This document shows positions 1 to 12,237 of a stretch of 64,000 nt of DNA, piece by piece. The position numbers were made by a program, and so were the translations under genes. This stretch comes from Pseudalkalibacillus salsuginis (lineage in GTDB: Bacteria > Bacillota > Bacilli > Bacillales > Fictibacillaceae). Position 1 is the first letter of the stretch, and every line of letters starts with the position of its first letter. The notes below the pieces were generated by a model. That model was not told the DNA's origin. It saw nothing but the letters and a program-made list of their open reading frames with translations, and searched no databases. Location: NCBI RefSeq assembly GCF_021646685.1, contig NZ_JAKJHW010000006.1, forward strand, positions 186,001-250,000, given 5' to 3'.

Positions 1-1045
1 TGATCCGCAGGTTCTTATCCCTGTCATAAATATATGGTTCCTCCAAGGATGTTTGCGCCAATCGCGACAAAATTTTACCTAGCCTCTGAATACAGGTGAT
101 TGCTGTGTAAGGGTCATTTACGGCTGGCGATATGGCCCGTAACGCAATCTCTGTCAATTTCTGAATCCCATATTCGATATCCTGTTCTGTCGTTCTTTGA
201 GTTCCGACACGGATATTTTGCAAATAATCGTCTATTTCAAAAGCATGATCATCCAAAGACCAATAAGAAAAGAGGACTGTTCCTTCATCAACATAATTAC
301 CAATGTTCTTTTCAAATTGTATGATCAAATCATCGCGTGTTGCAAGCTGCAGGATCCTGTCTAAATCAATGTATTGAAGATAGCCCGACATTTTGGATGC
401 AACTTTTCGGCATTCTTTTAACTGATATTCTTCATTTTCCCAACTAGCCCAGGGAGACGCAGCAGAAGTATCCAAATTCGAGCGATCCACTCTATGGGAG
501 GTGAGAATGGAAAGGCAATTATCCGCGATATCCTGGATAAGGTTGTTGACCTGGATCCATGTTCCGACATGGTGGATGAAATAGACAAAAAATCCGATAC
601 ATATTGCAGAAAGGGAAACAGTTAAACTGGGAATCACTAAAAAACTGCGTTGACCCGAAATATTCATCCAAACCAGGACGAGTACAAAATAGAGAAAGGA
701 ACCGATAAATATACCTAAAACCCTTCTAGTTACTATGTCACTTAAAAAATTATCGAGTGTACGTGGGGAGTATTGAGATAAATAGGTTGATAACAGCACC
801 ATGATGGATGAAAACGTGATTGCTGTCATGGTCAGGATTGATGTTGCCAATGCACCTAGAACTAACTGAGTCGTGTTGCGATCGGTGATCATGAAATAAG
901 GGAAGTGCATATGCAAATCCTCAAGATCCATCCAAAAGTCAATTTCAACTGAAACATAAGCAAGGATCGTCGCAATAAAACTATAGAAAGCAGGAAGATA
1001 CCAGAAGCTCTGATGGATCCTATGGAGTGAATTCTTCAAATACAT
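1..1045 (-). CDS. DUF2254 family membrane protein, cut by the window edge
   Basis: Reading leftward from an ATG at 1045 with a GAGGTG ribosome site just upstream, the frame stays open to base 1, so about 348 N-terminal residues are present and the C-terminus lies outside. The protein begins MYLKNSLHRIHQSFWYLPAF, has about four hydrophobic segments in its first 170 residues, then a soluble part. It shares many blocks with the next gene, for example QYSPRTLDNFLSDIVTRRVL and ALRAISPAVNDPYTAI, so the two are tandem paralogues of the DUF2254 family. Function is unknown; a role as membrane channel or sensor would be a guess. Confidence 0.85.
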   Translation of the reverse strand, partial: MYLKNSLHRIHQSFWYLPAFYSFIATILAYVSVEIDFWMDLEDLHMHFPYFMITDRNTTQLVLGALATSILTMTAITFSSIMVLLSTYLSQYSPRTLDNFLSDIVTRRVLGIFIGSFLYFVLVLVWMNISGQRSFLVIPSLTVSLSAICIGFFVYFIHHVGTWIQVNNLIQDIADNCLSILTSHRVDRSNLDTSAASPWASWENEEYQLKECRKVASKMSGYLQYIDLDRILQLATRDDLIIQFEKNIGNYVDEGTVLFSYWSLDDHAFEIDDYLQNIRVGTQRTTEQDIEYGIQKLTEIALRAISPAVNDPYTAITCIQRLGKILSRLAQTSLEEPYIYDRDKNLRI

Positions 1046-1100
1046 TTAAAACACCTCGCTGTTCACTGGTCCTATTTTCCCTCCTGTACGGAATTTTATG

Positions 1101-1118
1101 AAAAAAGGCCCATGCCTT
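1101..1118 (-). terminator. Intrinsic terminator between the two DUF2254 genes
   Basis: On the minus strand a short stem AAGGC-ATGG-GCCTT runs into a T run, 14 bases after the stop codon of the gene at 1132-2475. It suggests that the two paralogues are at least partly separate transcripts. Confidence 0.5.
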
Positions 1119-1131
1119 CGGCTCAGTTTCC

Positions 1132-2475
1132 TTACAGTTTCAACTGCTTATATTCTTTTTCTCGTCCGATCATCTTGGCAAGGCGCATGATTTTTTCATT
1201 GATGAATTGTTTATCCCATTCCAATAATGCATCGGTCTCGATCCCCTCGATGAAATAAACGGCAAAATCCCATACAATTTTATGGATGGATCGGTCAAGA
1301 TCATTCCGTTCAACAATTCCATGCAAAACGGAAATCGTGGCTGCACATACCGAAACATCTTCTTTCGCGTAATGACGTAATTGATAGAAAGCTTTATAAA
1401 GCAATTCTCGATACGACTGTATATCGAGGATTATCCTCAGATTATTATCCGCATCATAATAGTAGGGGCGAGGAAACATGATTCCACCTAGTTCGGCCAA
1501 AATCGTGCCAATCCGATTGATGCAATTGATCGCTGTGTGCGGATCATTGATGCCAGGAGAAATAGCACGCAAAGCTATTTCCACGAGTTTTTGAATGCCG
1601 AATTCGACATCCTGTACCGTATTTCTTTCTGGACCGATCGCAAAGCATTCCTCGTACATGTTTTTGTCTTCTTTCGTTAAAGAACGGGTGTCAAGATAGG
1701 TATATAGAGGTGTATCTTTCAGGACATAATCACCGATTCTTCTTTCTACTTTGATGACATGATCGTTGTCCGTCGCTTTTTTCAAAATTGGTCCGAGCTT
1801 GATCATCTGTAAATAGCCCGAAGTCGGTGCATTGATCGTAATTTTTTCTTTTTTCTCGAGCTCGTTGATATTTTCTTTTACTGAAAGCTGCTTTGACTTC
1901 GTCTGGTCGATTCCTAAATGGAAGCTGTTCCGAATCGTCTCTTGTGTTCTGGTGGTAATTTTATCAATCAAACTATTTACCTGTGTCCATGTGGCTACAT
2001 GATGGATGAAGAAGACGAAGAAACCAAGACAAACGATCGCCCAGATAACTGCAATGCCTGGTCCGAGAAATAACTTCTTATCACTTAGATCCTTTAAGAA
2101 AAGCAATAGGAGCAATGAGTAGACGAATCCACCAGTAAATACACCTAAAACGCGCTGGGTGACGACATCACTGATGAAGTCCTGTAAAGTCCGCGGCGAA
2201 AACTGGGACGAATATGTAGTCAGGACAACCATGATCGAGGAAAACGTGATAGTGGTCATCGTCAATACAGAAACCGCAATCGCATTCAAAATGGTTTGCC
2301 CGATTTTCACGTCAGTCATCAGGGCGTTTGGCACAAAATTTGCGATTTTCCTAGTAGGGATGGCTTCTTCCAGATACATGCTCACAATAGCCATGACGAG
2401 GGCCAAAGTTCCATAAAAAATGGGCAAAAACCAAAAGCTATGTCTGAATTTAAGCCAATAATCGTTCAATTTCAT
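1132..2475 (-). CDS. DUF2254 family membrane protein
   Basis: A complete 447-residue paralogue of the gene to its left. The frame extends upstream to a TTG at 2514, but no ribosome site precedes that codon; the ATG at 2475 gives MKLNDYWLKFRHSFWFLPIF, which lines up with the start of the neighbouring paralogue, and was chosen. Four predicted membrane segments lie in residues 15-180. The soluble part holds the conserved blocks YSSQFSPRTLQDFISD and ALRAISPGINDPHTAINC. Family function is not established. Tandem duplication of the gene is clear; specialised roles are only inferred. Confidence 0.88.
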   Translation of the reverse strand: MKLNDYWLKFRHSFWFLPIFYGTLALVMAIVSMYLEEAIPTRKIANFVPNALMTDVKIGQTILNAIAVSVLTMTTITFSSIMVVLTTYSSQFSPRTLQDFISDVVTQRVLGVFTGGFVYSLLLLLFLKDLSDKKLFLGPGIAVIWAIVCLGFFVFFIHHVATWTQVNSLIDKITTRTQETIRNSFHLGIDQTKSKQLSVKENINELEKKEKITINAPTSGYLQMIKLGPILKKATDNDHVIKVERRIGDYVLKDTPLYTYLDTRSLTKEDKNMYEECFAIGPERNTVQDVEFGIQKLVEIALRAISPGINDPHTAINCINRIGTILAELGGIMFPRPYYYDADNNLRIILDIQSYRELLYKAFYQLRHYAKEDVSVCAATISVLHGIVERNDLDRSIHKIVWDFAVYFIEGIETDALLEWDKQFINEKIMRLAKMIGREKEYKQLKL

Positions 2476-2520
2476 CTGCTTCACCGTTCTTTCATTATTC
2501 CTATTTATACCCAAAAAGAA

Positions 2521-2549
2521 GAAGCACCAACCCGATTGGGCGATGCTTC
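2521..2549 (-). terminator. Intrinsic terminator of the CAP-domain gene
   Basis: Minus-strand inverted repeat GAAGCATCGCCCAA...TTGGTGCTTC followed by TTCTTTTT, downstream of the CAP gene stop at 2572. Confidence 0.7.
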
Positions 2550-2571
2550 CAGGGCGTTTTCGCTTTTCTTA
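2550..2571 (+). repeat. Fragment of the structured intergenic repeat (right end only)
   Basis: CCAGGGCGTTTTCGCTTTTC followed by TT matches the right end of the larger repeat seen at 21.4, 25.8, 35.8, 43.6 and 47.8 kb. It sits directly against the stop codon of the CAP gene, as another copy does at the stop of the gene at 35925. Confidence 0.5.
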
Positions 2572-3396
2572 TTAACCAGTAAATTCTTGAGAGAACATTT
2601 TACCGTATTGTCCACCGTCTACGATTCCGATCCCAACCTTAGTGTATTGGCTGCCAAGGATGTTTTTGCGGTGGCCATCAGAGTTCATCAGAGAAGTATG
2701 TGCACCTTCGACAGAACTGTTTCCAGCAATATTTTCACCTGCAGTGTTATAAGTTATACCGAATTGTTTCATCATATCAAATGGAGACCCGTATGTTGGT
2801 GAATTATGGCTGAAATAGTTGTTGTCGATCATATCTTTTGATTTTGCACGAGCCATCTTCGTCAATGCAGGATCAACTTCCAATGGAGCTAGTCCAGCTT
2901 TTTGACGTTCTTGGTTCACAAGGTCAACCATCTTCTGCTCATCAGCAGTAAGTTGGAATTCACCTTCTGAAGCGGGTTGTTCAGATTTTTGTTGTTCTGT
3001 ATTAGGCTGCTCTTGTGGAGTTGCCTTTTGTTCAGGTGCTGGCGCTGCTTCCTTTTCTGGAGCTGGCTGTTCAGCTGGAGCTGCTTCCTTTTCTGGAGCT
3101 GGTTGTTCAGCTTTTGGCTGTTCAGCTGGAGCTGCTTCTTTTTTCTCACCTTGCTCGTTTTGAGCTTTCTTAAGAGCTTCAAGGATTTTTTCTTTGATTG
3201 CAGGGTCGAGTTCTTTACCCTTCAAGCAGTTTTGGACATAATTTTGAAGTTGGTTTTGGTCGACTTGGACCTGAGCTACTTGCGTATATACTTGTACATG
3301 AGGCTGCTCTTGGCCGGTAGAAGCGTGACCGATCCCAGCGTTTACCCCGAAAATGGACGCGGATAGTAAAGAAGTAATAAGGATTTTTTTGAACAA
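2572..3396 (-). CDS. Secreted CAP/SCP-domain protein (YkwD-like)
   Basis: 274 residues from a TTG start at 3396 with AGGAGGT about 8 bases upstream. A signal peptide (MFKKILITSLLSASIFGVNA, cleavage near GHAS) leads into a spacer rich in Ala, Glu, Gln and Pro made of repeats of the type KEAAPAEQPAPE (residues about 70-140), then a CAP domain (about 148-274). The domain shows DLVNQERQKAGLAPL, YFSHNSPTYGSPFDM, TAGENIAGN and a HRKNILG block typical of bacterial CAP proteins. Related to YkwD of B. subtilis; sporulation or cell-wall roles are known for some relatives, but the exact job here is unknown. Confidence 0.88.
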   Translation of the reverse strand: MFKKILITSLLSASIFGVNAGIGHASTGQEQPHVQVYTQVAQVQVDQNQLQNYVQNCLKGKELDPAIKEKILEALKKAQNEQGEKKEAAPAEQPKAEQPAPEKEAAPAEQPAPEKEAAPAPEQKATPQEQPNTEQQKSEQPASEGEFQLTADEQKMVDLVNQERQKAGLAPLEVDPALTKMARAKSKDMIDNNYFSHNSPTYGSPFDMMKQFGITYNTAGENIAGNSSVEGAHTSLMNSDGHRKNILGSQYTKVGIGIVDGGQYGKMFSQEFTG

Positions 3397-3608
3397 TTTT
3401 TCCTACCTCCTAGGTTTTTATAGTTACATAGACACATTTCGGCTATAAAACTATTTGATGGGGGTTAGGAATTAATTGGAAATAGATAAGGAGGCTTAAG
3501 CTGTTTGTATACTGTCTAAAGTCCTTTTTTATTAAACTTTTAATATGCGAAAATCACAATTTGCTTTCGAATAATATGAAGGATAAGGAATTAAAGGAGG
3601 AATCTGTT

Positions 3609-4226
3609 TTGTATCCAGAATTAGAGAAGTATAAACAAATAAAGAAGCAGTATGAAGAACAATTACAACGCTTAAAAATAGAACAAGAAGATTTAGAGGA
3701 AGAAAAAGAAAAGATCCTTCAACGCTATAAAGAGTTTGAAAAAAAGAATACAGTCGGACAATCCAAACAGGACAACCTTGCTTCGGTTCGTTCAGAACTG
3801 CACGGGCTGACAGAAGAGCTGGATGATTTGTTAGAGGAAAGTTCACACCTCACAATAGAACAGAAGGAGCGTTTGAACGAATGGATGCAACCCTTGAAAA
3901 AAGGATTTGATCGTGAAGTATTGGCAGCGAAGCAGCATCTGAAAATCCAAAAGGATGAATTTCGCCGTTATCGTATCGAGATGTTGTTACTGGTTCAACA
4001 GGTGTACGAAATTGAAGAGTATATCCACGAGGTACACCTTTCCTATACAGAAGCTTGCAGGGAGTATTTGACCAAACAAGATCGTCAAACCTTGCAGCTA
4101 CAAGCGATTGATGTACGCCAAGATGTGAAATTAATGCTTAAGGAATTACAAGAAGACCTTGAGTATGTAAATAGCCATGGAAAAATGCCGAAGTGGTTCC
4201 AGGATGAAGTGAAGGCGAAGGTTTGA
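3609..4226 (+). CDS. Coiled-coil protein of unknown function
   Basis: 205 residues, highly charged, almost wholly predicted coiled coil in residues 3-75 and again around 85-130, with no signal peptide or membrane segment. The frame opens at 3561, but the TTG at 3609 is preceded by AAAGGAGG at 3593-3600 with ideal spacing, so it was taken as the start (YPELEKYKQIKKQYEEQ). No enzymatic motif is visible and I do not recognise the family. It stands alone between the divergent CAP gene and a convergent YjcZ micro-gene. Confidence 0.75.
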   Translation: MYPELEKYKQIKKQYEEQLQRLKIEQEDLEEEKEKILQRYKEFEKKNTVGQSKQDNLASVRSELHGLTEELDDLLEESSHLTIEQKERLNEWMQPLKKGFDREVLAAKQHLKIQKDEFRRYRIEMLLLVQQVYEIEEYIHEVHLSYTEACREYLTKQDRQTLQLQAIDVRQDVKLMLKELQEDLEYVNSHGKMPKWFQDEVKAKV

Positions 4227-4238
4227 TGGAGCTTATGC

Positions 4239-4275
4239 TTCAAAAAAAAGCCACAACAGGGGGGGATGTTGTGAC
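4239..4275 (-). terminator. Intrinsic terminator (minus strand)
   Basis: GTCACAACATCCCCCCCTGTTGTGGC followed by eight T on the minus strand: a strong hairpin closing the YjcZ-type gene at 4366-4452. The plus strand lacks a good T run. Confidence 0.7.
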
Positions 4276-4365
4276 TTTCACTCCGTACAAGATTGGAAGG
4301 GTAATAGTAATTACAGTGAAGCGTTTATAATTAACTATTTAGGATTAGGGGAAGTACAAAAAGGT

Positions 4366-4452
4366 TTAATATACAAACGCTGTACCTACAATTATTAGCA
4401 AGATAAACAATACTACGATCAAGGAAAACCCAGCACCGTAAGAGTAACTCAT
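4366..4452 (-). CDS. YjcZ family sporulation micro-protein
   Basis: A 28-residue protein, MSYSYGAGFSLIVVLFILLI followed by IVGTAFVY, from an ATG with AAGGGGGTG upstream. A glycine-bearing N-terminus followed by one membrane segment of the form LIVVLFILLIIVG is the signature of the YjcZ family, small hydrophobic proteins made during sporulation in Bacillus. A dedicated terminator lies downstream. A second member with the same core is at 61924-62097. Confidence 0.85.
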   Translation of the reverse strand: MSYSYGAGFSLIVVLFILLIIVGTAFVY

Positions 4453-4994
4453 GCTAACACCCCCTTCGAACACTGCCTCCAGTGAGAGATACCTCACACT
4501 ATACATTATGCTCGTTGATACACTTTGTATGGACAAGTGCATTAGGACAAATATGGAATTTTACGATTTCACTAAGCTTTTTTTGAATAAAATGCTATTT
4601 TCAGTATGTGTTGTTAGTGGTTATAATTTCTTCAGTGCGTAAGCTTTGTTACTTCGGTAACAAACTGCGGGATAAGCGAGACCCGGCAGTGACCTACAAT
4701 AAAAGGATCTTCGACTATCGTACTGACGGTCGGTTTCAATTGGTGGGACATGTGCTTCTAAGACGCAATCCTTACTCAATGCTATACATTCTTTCATTCA
4801 TACTCGGGCTGATCGGTGTAGATTAGATTACATAATGGTATCTAAAATAAGGCTGTTTTTATTTTTCGCAAAAACAAGCAAAATATTCACACGGAAAATT
4901 TTCCAACTTATGATTGGTCGTTTTACCAATAAATCATAAGTTTTTCGTTTTAATAAGCTGGTGAACCTAATCATACATCCCAAAAAAATGGGGT
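4453..4994. other. Intergenic region with hairpins, no convincing gene
   Basis: Short open frames here lack ribosome sites and family resemblance. Visible structure: a small hairpin GTTACTTCGGTAAC near 4648; GGATCTTCGACTA near 4707, whose reverse complement shares TAGTCGAAGATCC with the hairpin element at 54957-54997; and the inverted repeat at 4907-4942. Confidence 0.5.
4907..4942 (+). promoter_or_regulatory. Inverted repeat upstream of the C39-like lipoprotein gene
   Basis: CTTATGATTGGT and ACCAATAAATCATAAG form a 12-bp stem with a 4-base bulge and small loop, followed by TTTTTCGTTTT. It could be an intrinsic terminator or an operator; it lies about 50 bases before the start at 4995. Confidence 0.45.
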
Positions 4995-5735
4995 ATGATA
5001 ATGAGGAACATTTCTACTGCGATCGTCTGTGTCATGCTCGTTGCAGGCTGCAGTAATTCCGTTGTCATTTCCGAGCAGCCGGAAAAGAGGTCTTCCTCAT
5101 TCAAGGAAATTCAAACTGTTCAAACCGGAAAAGAACAAAAGGTCCTGTTGCAGGTTCCTTTAATCAAACAGTTACCTGAATTACCAAGAGGATGTGAAGT
5201 CACCAGCCTTGCAATGCTGTTACGGCATGCCGGATTGAATGTCGATAAAATGACTTTAGCCAAAGCGGTCCGAAAAGATCCGACGCCGTATCAGAGAAAA
5301 AATGGCGTGACCTATTTCGGTGATCCGAATCATGGATTTGTCGGAAATATGTATGATATCAACAAGCCGGGCTTAGGGGTTTATTCGAAACCGATCGCTC
5401 AATTAGGCGAGCAATACCTTCCTGGTCGAATTGTCAATCTCACTGGGGCAGATTTTGAAGATGTCATGCAGCAGGTTGAAAATGAAAAACCAGTGTGGGT
5501 CATCAATAACACCCTCTTCTCCCATGTTCCAGAAAAGTATTGGGTTGAATGGCAAACACCTCAAGGGAAGATGAAGATCACTTATAAGGAACATTCCGTT
5601 TTGATCACTGGCTACGATGACCAAAGCGTTTACTTCAATGATCCACTTGCTGGCATGAAGAACCGTAAAGTTCCAAAAGCCCAATTCCAAAAAGGTTGGG
5701 AGCAGATGGGACGCCATGCCATCAGTTATAAATGA
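4995..5735 (+). CDS. C39-like cysteine peptidase lipoprotein
   Basis: 246 residues. The N-terminus carries a lipoprotein signal with lipobox LVAGC (Cys19). From about residue 55 the sequence matches the papain-like Peptidase_C39_2 fold: catalytic Cys in LPRGCEVTSLAML, His in YKEHSVLITGYDD, and Asp in VYFNDPLAG. It is predicted to sit on the outer face of the membrane and to cleave peptides, but these stand-alone C39-like proteins are not bacteriocin-linked and their substrates are unknown. ATG at 4995 was used; a second ATG two codons later is equally possible. Confidence 0.85.
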   Translation: MIMRNISTAIVCVMLVAGCSNSVVISEQPEKRSSSFKEIQTVQTGKEQKVLLQVPLIKQLPELPRGCEVTSLAMLLRHAGLNVDKMTLAKAVRKDPTPYQRKNGVTYFGDPNHGFVGNMYDINKPGLGVYSKPIAQLGEQYLPGRIVNLTGADFEDVMQQVENEKPVWVINNTLFSHVPEKYWVEWQTPQGKMKITYKEHSVLITGYDDQSVYFNDPLAGMKNRKVPKAQFQKGWEQMGRHAISYK

Positions 5736-5767
5736 AATGAGGGTGGCCATTTTGAGGTCACTCTCAC

Positions 5768-5845
5768 CATTTTTAAGATAATTTTTGAGTTGTTGAGATA
5801 ATTCTCAAGTTGTTGGGATAAAGTCAAAGTTGTCGAGATAAATCT
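5768..5845 (+). repeat. Array of a GAGATAA motif at exact 20-bp steps
   Basis: The heptamers AAGATAA, GAGATAA, GGGATAA and GAGATAA begin at 5775, 5795, 5815 and 5835; the last three are preceded by GTTGTTGAGATAA-like flanks. The step is exactly 20 bp. The array lies between the convergent genes at 4995 and 5909. Confidence 0.7.
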
Positions 5846-5874
5846 ATTTTATACTTGCGTAATAACCAAAAAAA

Positions 5875-5896
5875 GGTACAAACGTCGGTTTGTACC
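5875..5896. terminator. Bidirectional terminator
   Basis: GGTACAAAC-GTCG-GTTTGTACC is a perfect 9-bp stem with A-rich sequence on its left and CTTTCTTT on its right, so it can end both the C39 gene (plus) and the gene at 5909-6382 (minus). Confidence 0.85.
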
Positions 5897-5908
5897 CTTT
5901 CTTTAATT

Positions 5909-6382
5909 TCATCTGGTGGCTTGTCCACTATAACGGCTTAATTTTTCCCGGATTGACTGTTTAAGTTCTTCTGATTCTGCAGTTGCATATGAATCAAGCA
6001 ATTCATTGATTTGATCCTGCCTCATCCCGTTGCTCCACATTACATAAGAGCGGTATTCCGTACTCTTCAAATATTTCTTCAACATGTTATATTCAGGCCC
6101 GAAGTAGTAGGTGAGATCACAATGGAATTCAATCATGTCATTCACATCCACTGCCAAAATCGTATCATCGAGTAAATACAAGGATGCTTCTTTCTTTCTC
6201 ATCAATACCGGGACAGCGTAGAGTTCATGATTTTCGAGTACGCCGTGTGAAGTAGGTAAGAATAAGTACGGTGTATTTTCAAGATCAAAGCCTACAAAAA
6301 AATCGGCTGCAGATTCATGTAAAGTCGGTTGACGTAACATTGAACATTGGACGATCAAGCGTTGAGTTTCGATCATTCCCAT
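5909..6382 (-). CDS. Conserved hypothetical protein
   Basis: 157 residues, soluble, with no signal peptide and no recognised motif. It begins MGMIETQRLIVQCSMLRQPT and has an acidic central part followed by a helical C-terminus (SEELKQSIREKLSRYSG). An AT-rich gap with a GGGGAAATGGG-type ribosome site precedes the start; the ATG two codons in is an alternative. Monocistronic, closed by the terminator at 5875-5896. Confidence 0.7.
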   Translation of the reverse strand: MGMIETQRLIVQCSMLRQPTLHESAADFFVGFDLENTPYLFLPTSHGVLENHELYAVPVLMRKKEASLYLLDDTILAVDVNDMIEFHCDLTYYFGPEYNMLKKYLKSTEYRSYVMWSNGMRQDQINELLDSYATAESEELKQSIREKLSRYSGQATR

Positions 6383-6500
6383 TTCCCCCTCGATTTTTTT
6401 CGATTAAGTACTAACAGAATGTCCACACTGCATGCTTTTTATACACACGATTGGAAGATTGATAGAATTGAAAAACAACTTGTCCAGTGCTGAGCTGTCA

Positions 6501-6530
6501 TTGACAAATGAATAAAAAAACGGTTACACT
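6501..6530 (+). promoter_or_regulatory. Putative sigma-A promoter of the hut operon
   Basis: TTGACA at 6501-6506, an 18-base spacer, and TACACT at 6525-6530. The segment AAAAAACGGTTACA overlapping the -10 matches the right half of the CcpA cre consensus (CGNTNWCA) but lacks the 5' TG, so catabolite repression is possible rather than shown. Confidence 0.5.
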
Positions 6531-6636
6531 AAAAATGTTATTATAGAATTACGAAAATTATGAAAGAAGTTGACCAATATGCGAGATTTATTTTTACGGG
6601 GGCTTCATTTTCCAATAAACTCAATAGAAATCCAAC

Positions 6637-6677
6637 AGCCGTTGACCGATTGAAATATCGGGTCAGCGGCTTTTTTA
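6637..6677 (+). terminator. Intrinsic terminator in the hut leader
   Basis: AGCCGTTGACCGAT and ATCGGGTCAGCGGCT form a long stem with a 6-base loop followed by six T. It lies between the putative promoter and hutH, where it would act as an attenuator. In B. subtilis, HutP with histidine prevents formation of the equivalent hut terminator; no hutP gene is visible in this window. Confidence 0.75.
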
Positions 6678-6729
6678 ATGTGGATTTTATCTCGCTAAAT
6701 TGGTAGTGCAATAGGAAGGGGGATTTAAT

Positions 6730-8235
6730 GTGATTACACTGACCGGGAACACATTGACGTTAAAAGAAATCTATCACGTTTTATTTGAAAAGGAATCGGT
6801 TCAAGCCTCGGTTGAAAGCCTTGAAAAAGTAAAGGTTAGCCGTAAGTCCGTTGAAAAGATCGTTTCAAACCATGAAGTTGTCTACGGCATTACGACTGGA
6901 TTTGGGAAAATGAGTGATGTGTGGATCGAACCATCACAAGTAGAAGAACTGCAGCTCAATCTGATAAGGAGCCATGCGTGCGGGGTGGGGGAACCATTCC
7001 CTGAAGTTGTAAGCAGGGCGATGCTGTTATTAAGGACCAACGCATTATTGAAGGGGTTTTCCGGGGTTCGGGAAGAAGTCATTGCTCTATTGATCGAGTG
7101 TATCAATAGGGGGATCCATCCCATCGTTCCGCAGCAAGGTTCCTTAGGGGCAAGCGGTGATCTAGCTCCTCTTTCGCATCTCGCCCTTGTACTCATTGGC
7201 GAAGGTGAAGCTTACTATAAAGGAAATCGGGTGGCTGGGGAGGAAGCATTAAAAAGTGAAAATTTGTCGCCGCTCATATTAAGTGCAAAGGAAGGGCTTG
7301 CCCTGATCAACGGCACCCAAGCGATGACAGCGATGGGAGTAGTAGCTTATCTCGAGGCAGAAAAGCTCGCCTATCAAAGTGAACTGATCGCTGCGATGAC
7401 AGTAGAAGGATTGAGGGGAATAACGGATGCGTTTGATGAGGAGATCCACCAGGCAAGAGGGTATCCCGAGCAAGTCGGTGTTGCCCAGCGGACCAGAATG
7501 TATCTTAAGCAAAGCAAGCTTTCGACCCACCAAGGGGAGGTGAGGGTCCAGGATGCTTATTCCTTGAGATGTATTCCGCAAGTCCATGGCGCGACCTGGC
7601 AGGCGTTGAATTACGTGAAAGAAAAGCTCGAGATTGAAATCAACGCTGCGACGGATAATCCACTTATTTTCGATTTTGGCAACAAGGTGATTTCCGGCGG
7701 TAATTTCCATGGGCAGCCGATTGCGTTCGCGATGGATTTCTTGAGTATTGCGATCGCCGAACTGGCGAACATTTCAGAACGCCGGGTCGAAAGGATGGTC
7801 AATCCGCAATTGAGTGACCTTCCAGCGTTTTTATCTGCCAACCCTGGAGTGGAATCTGGTGCTATGATTCTGCAATATTCAGCCGCCTCGCTCGTTTCTG
7901 AAAACAAAACATTGGCACATCCATCTAGCGTCGATTCGATTCCATCTTCAGCTAACCAGGAAGACCATGTGAGCATGGGAACGATCGGGTCCCGGCATGC
8001 TTATCAAGTGATCCAGAACACCCGGAATGTGCTTGCCATCGAGTGGTTCTGTGCTATGCAGGCCGTGGAATACAGAGGAGTCGATCTGATGGCACATCGG
8101 ACCCGGAAAGCACTGGATCGTGGAAGAAGGATCGCTTCAAGCATTACGGGGGACCGTGTCTTCGCAAAGGATATTGAAAAGCTGTCCCAGGTTTTGAAAG
8201 AAGCCGATTGGTCGGACATTTTGATCGAACAATAA
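6730..8235 (+). CDS. hutH: Histidine ammonia-lyase
   Basis: 501 residues, the normal family length. It removes ammonia from histidine to give urocanate, the first step of histidine breakdown. The Ala-Ser-Gly triad that forms the MIO cofactor is at residues 141-143 in [15 protein letters not shown]. The GTG start is set by GGAAGGGGG just upstream; an ATG directly followed by TGA overlaps this GTG (ATGTGATT). First gene of hutH-hutU-hutI-hutG. Confidence 0.97.
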   Translation: MITLTGNTLTLKEIYHVLFEKESVQASVESLEKVKVSRKSVEKIVSNHEVVYGITTGFGKMSDVWIEPSQVEELQLNLIRSHACGVGEPFPEVVSRAMLLLRTNALLKGFSGVREEVIALLIECINRGIHPIVPQQGSLGASGDLAPLSHLALVLIGEGEAYYKGNRVAGEEALKSENLSPLILSAKEGLALINGTQAMTAMGVVAYLEAEKLAYQSELIAAMTVEGLRGITDAFDEEIHQARGYPEQVGVAQRTRMYLKQSKLSTHQGEVRVQDAYSLRCIPQVHGATWQALNYVKEKLEIEINAATDNPLIFDFGNKVISGGNFHGQPIAFAMDFLSIAIAELANISERRVERMVNPQLSDLPAFLSANPGVESGAMILQYSAASLVSENKTLAHPSSVDSIPSSANQEDHVSMGTIGSRHAYQVIQNTRNVLAIEWFCAMQAVEYRGVDLMAHRTRKALDRGRRIASSITGDRVFAKDIEKLSQVLKEADWSDILIEQ

Positions 8236-8253
8236 ATCCATTATGGAGGGATT

Positions 8254-12143
<3,890 letters not shown>

Positions 12144-12148
12144 GAAAA

Positions 12149-12175
12149 GGGAGTGATCGTTTATTGATCACTCCC
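12149..12175. terminator. Bidirectional terminator after hutG
   Basis: GGGAGTGATC-GTTTATT-GATCACTCCC, a perfect 10-bp stem, with T-rich sequence to the right and an A-rich side to the left; it separates the convergent hut operon and glutamate dehydrogenase gene. Confidence 0.85.
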
Positions 12176-12237
12176 TTCGTGTTTTCAGAATCCCTTTCAA
12201 TGATAAGCTTGAATTTAATAGTCCCCCGTTTGGATTA

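Noticed and set aside
2977-3366. Cys/Trp/Leu-rich plus-strand frame opposite the CAP gene
   Set aside because: It is the antisense of the Ala/Gln/Pro repeat linker; the minus-strand gene has signal peptide, domain and ribosome site.
4608-4826. A 72-codon plus-strand frame
   Set aside because: No ribosome site, atypical composition, and it covers hairpin sequence.
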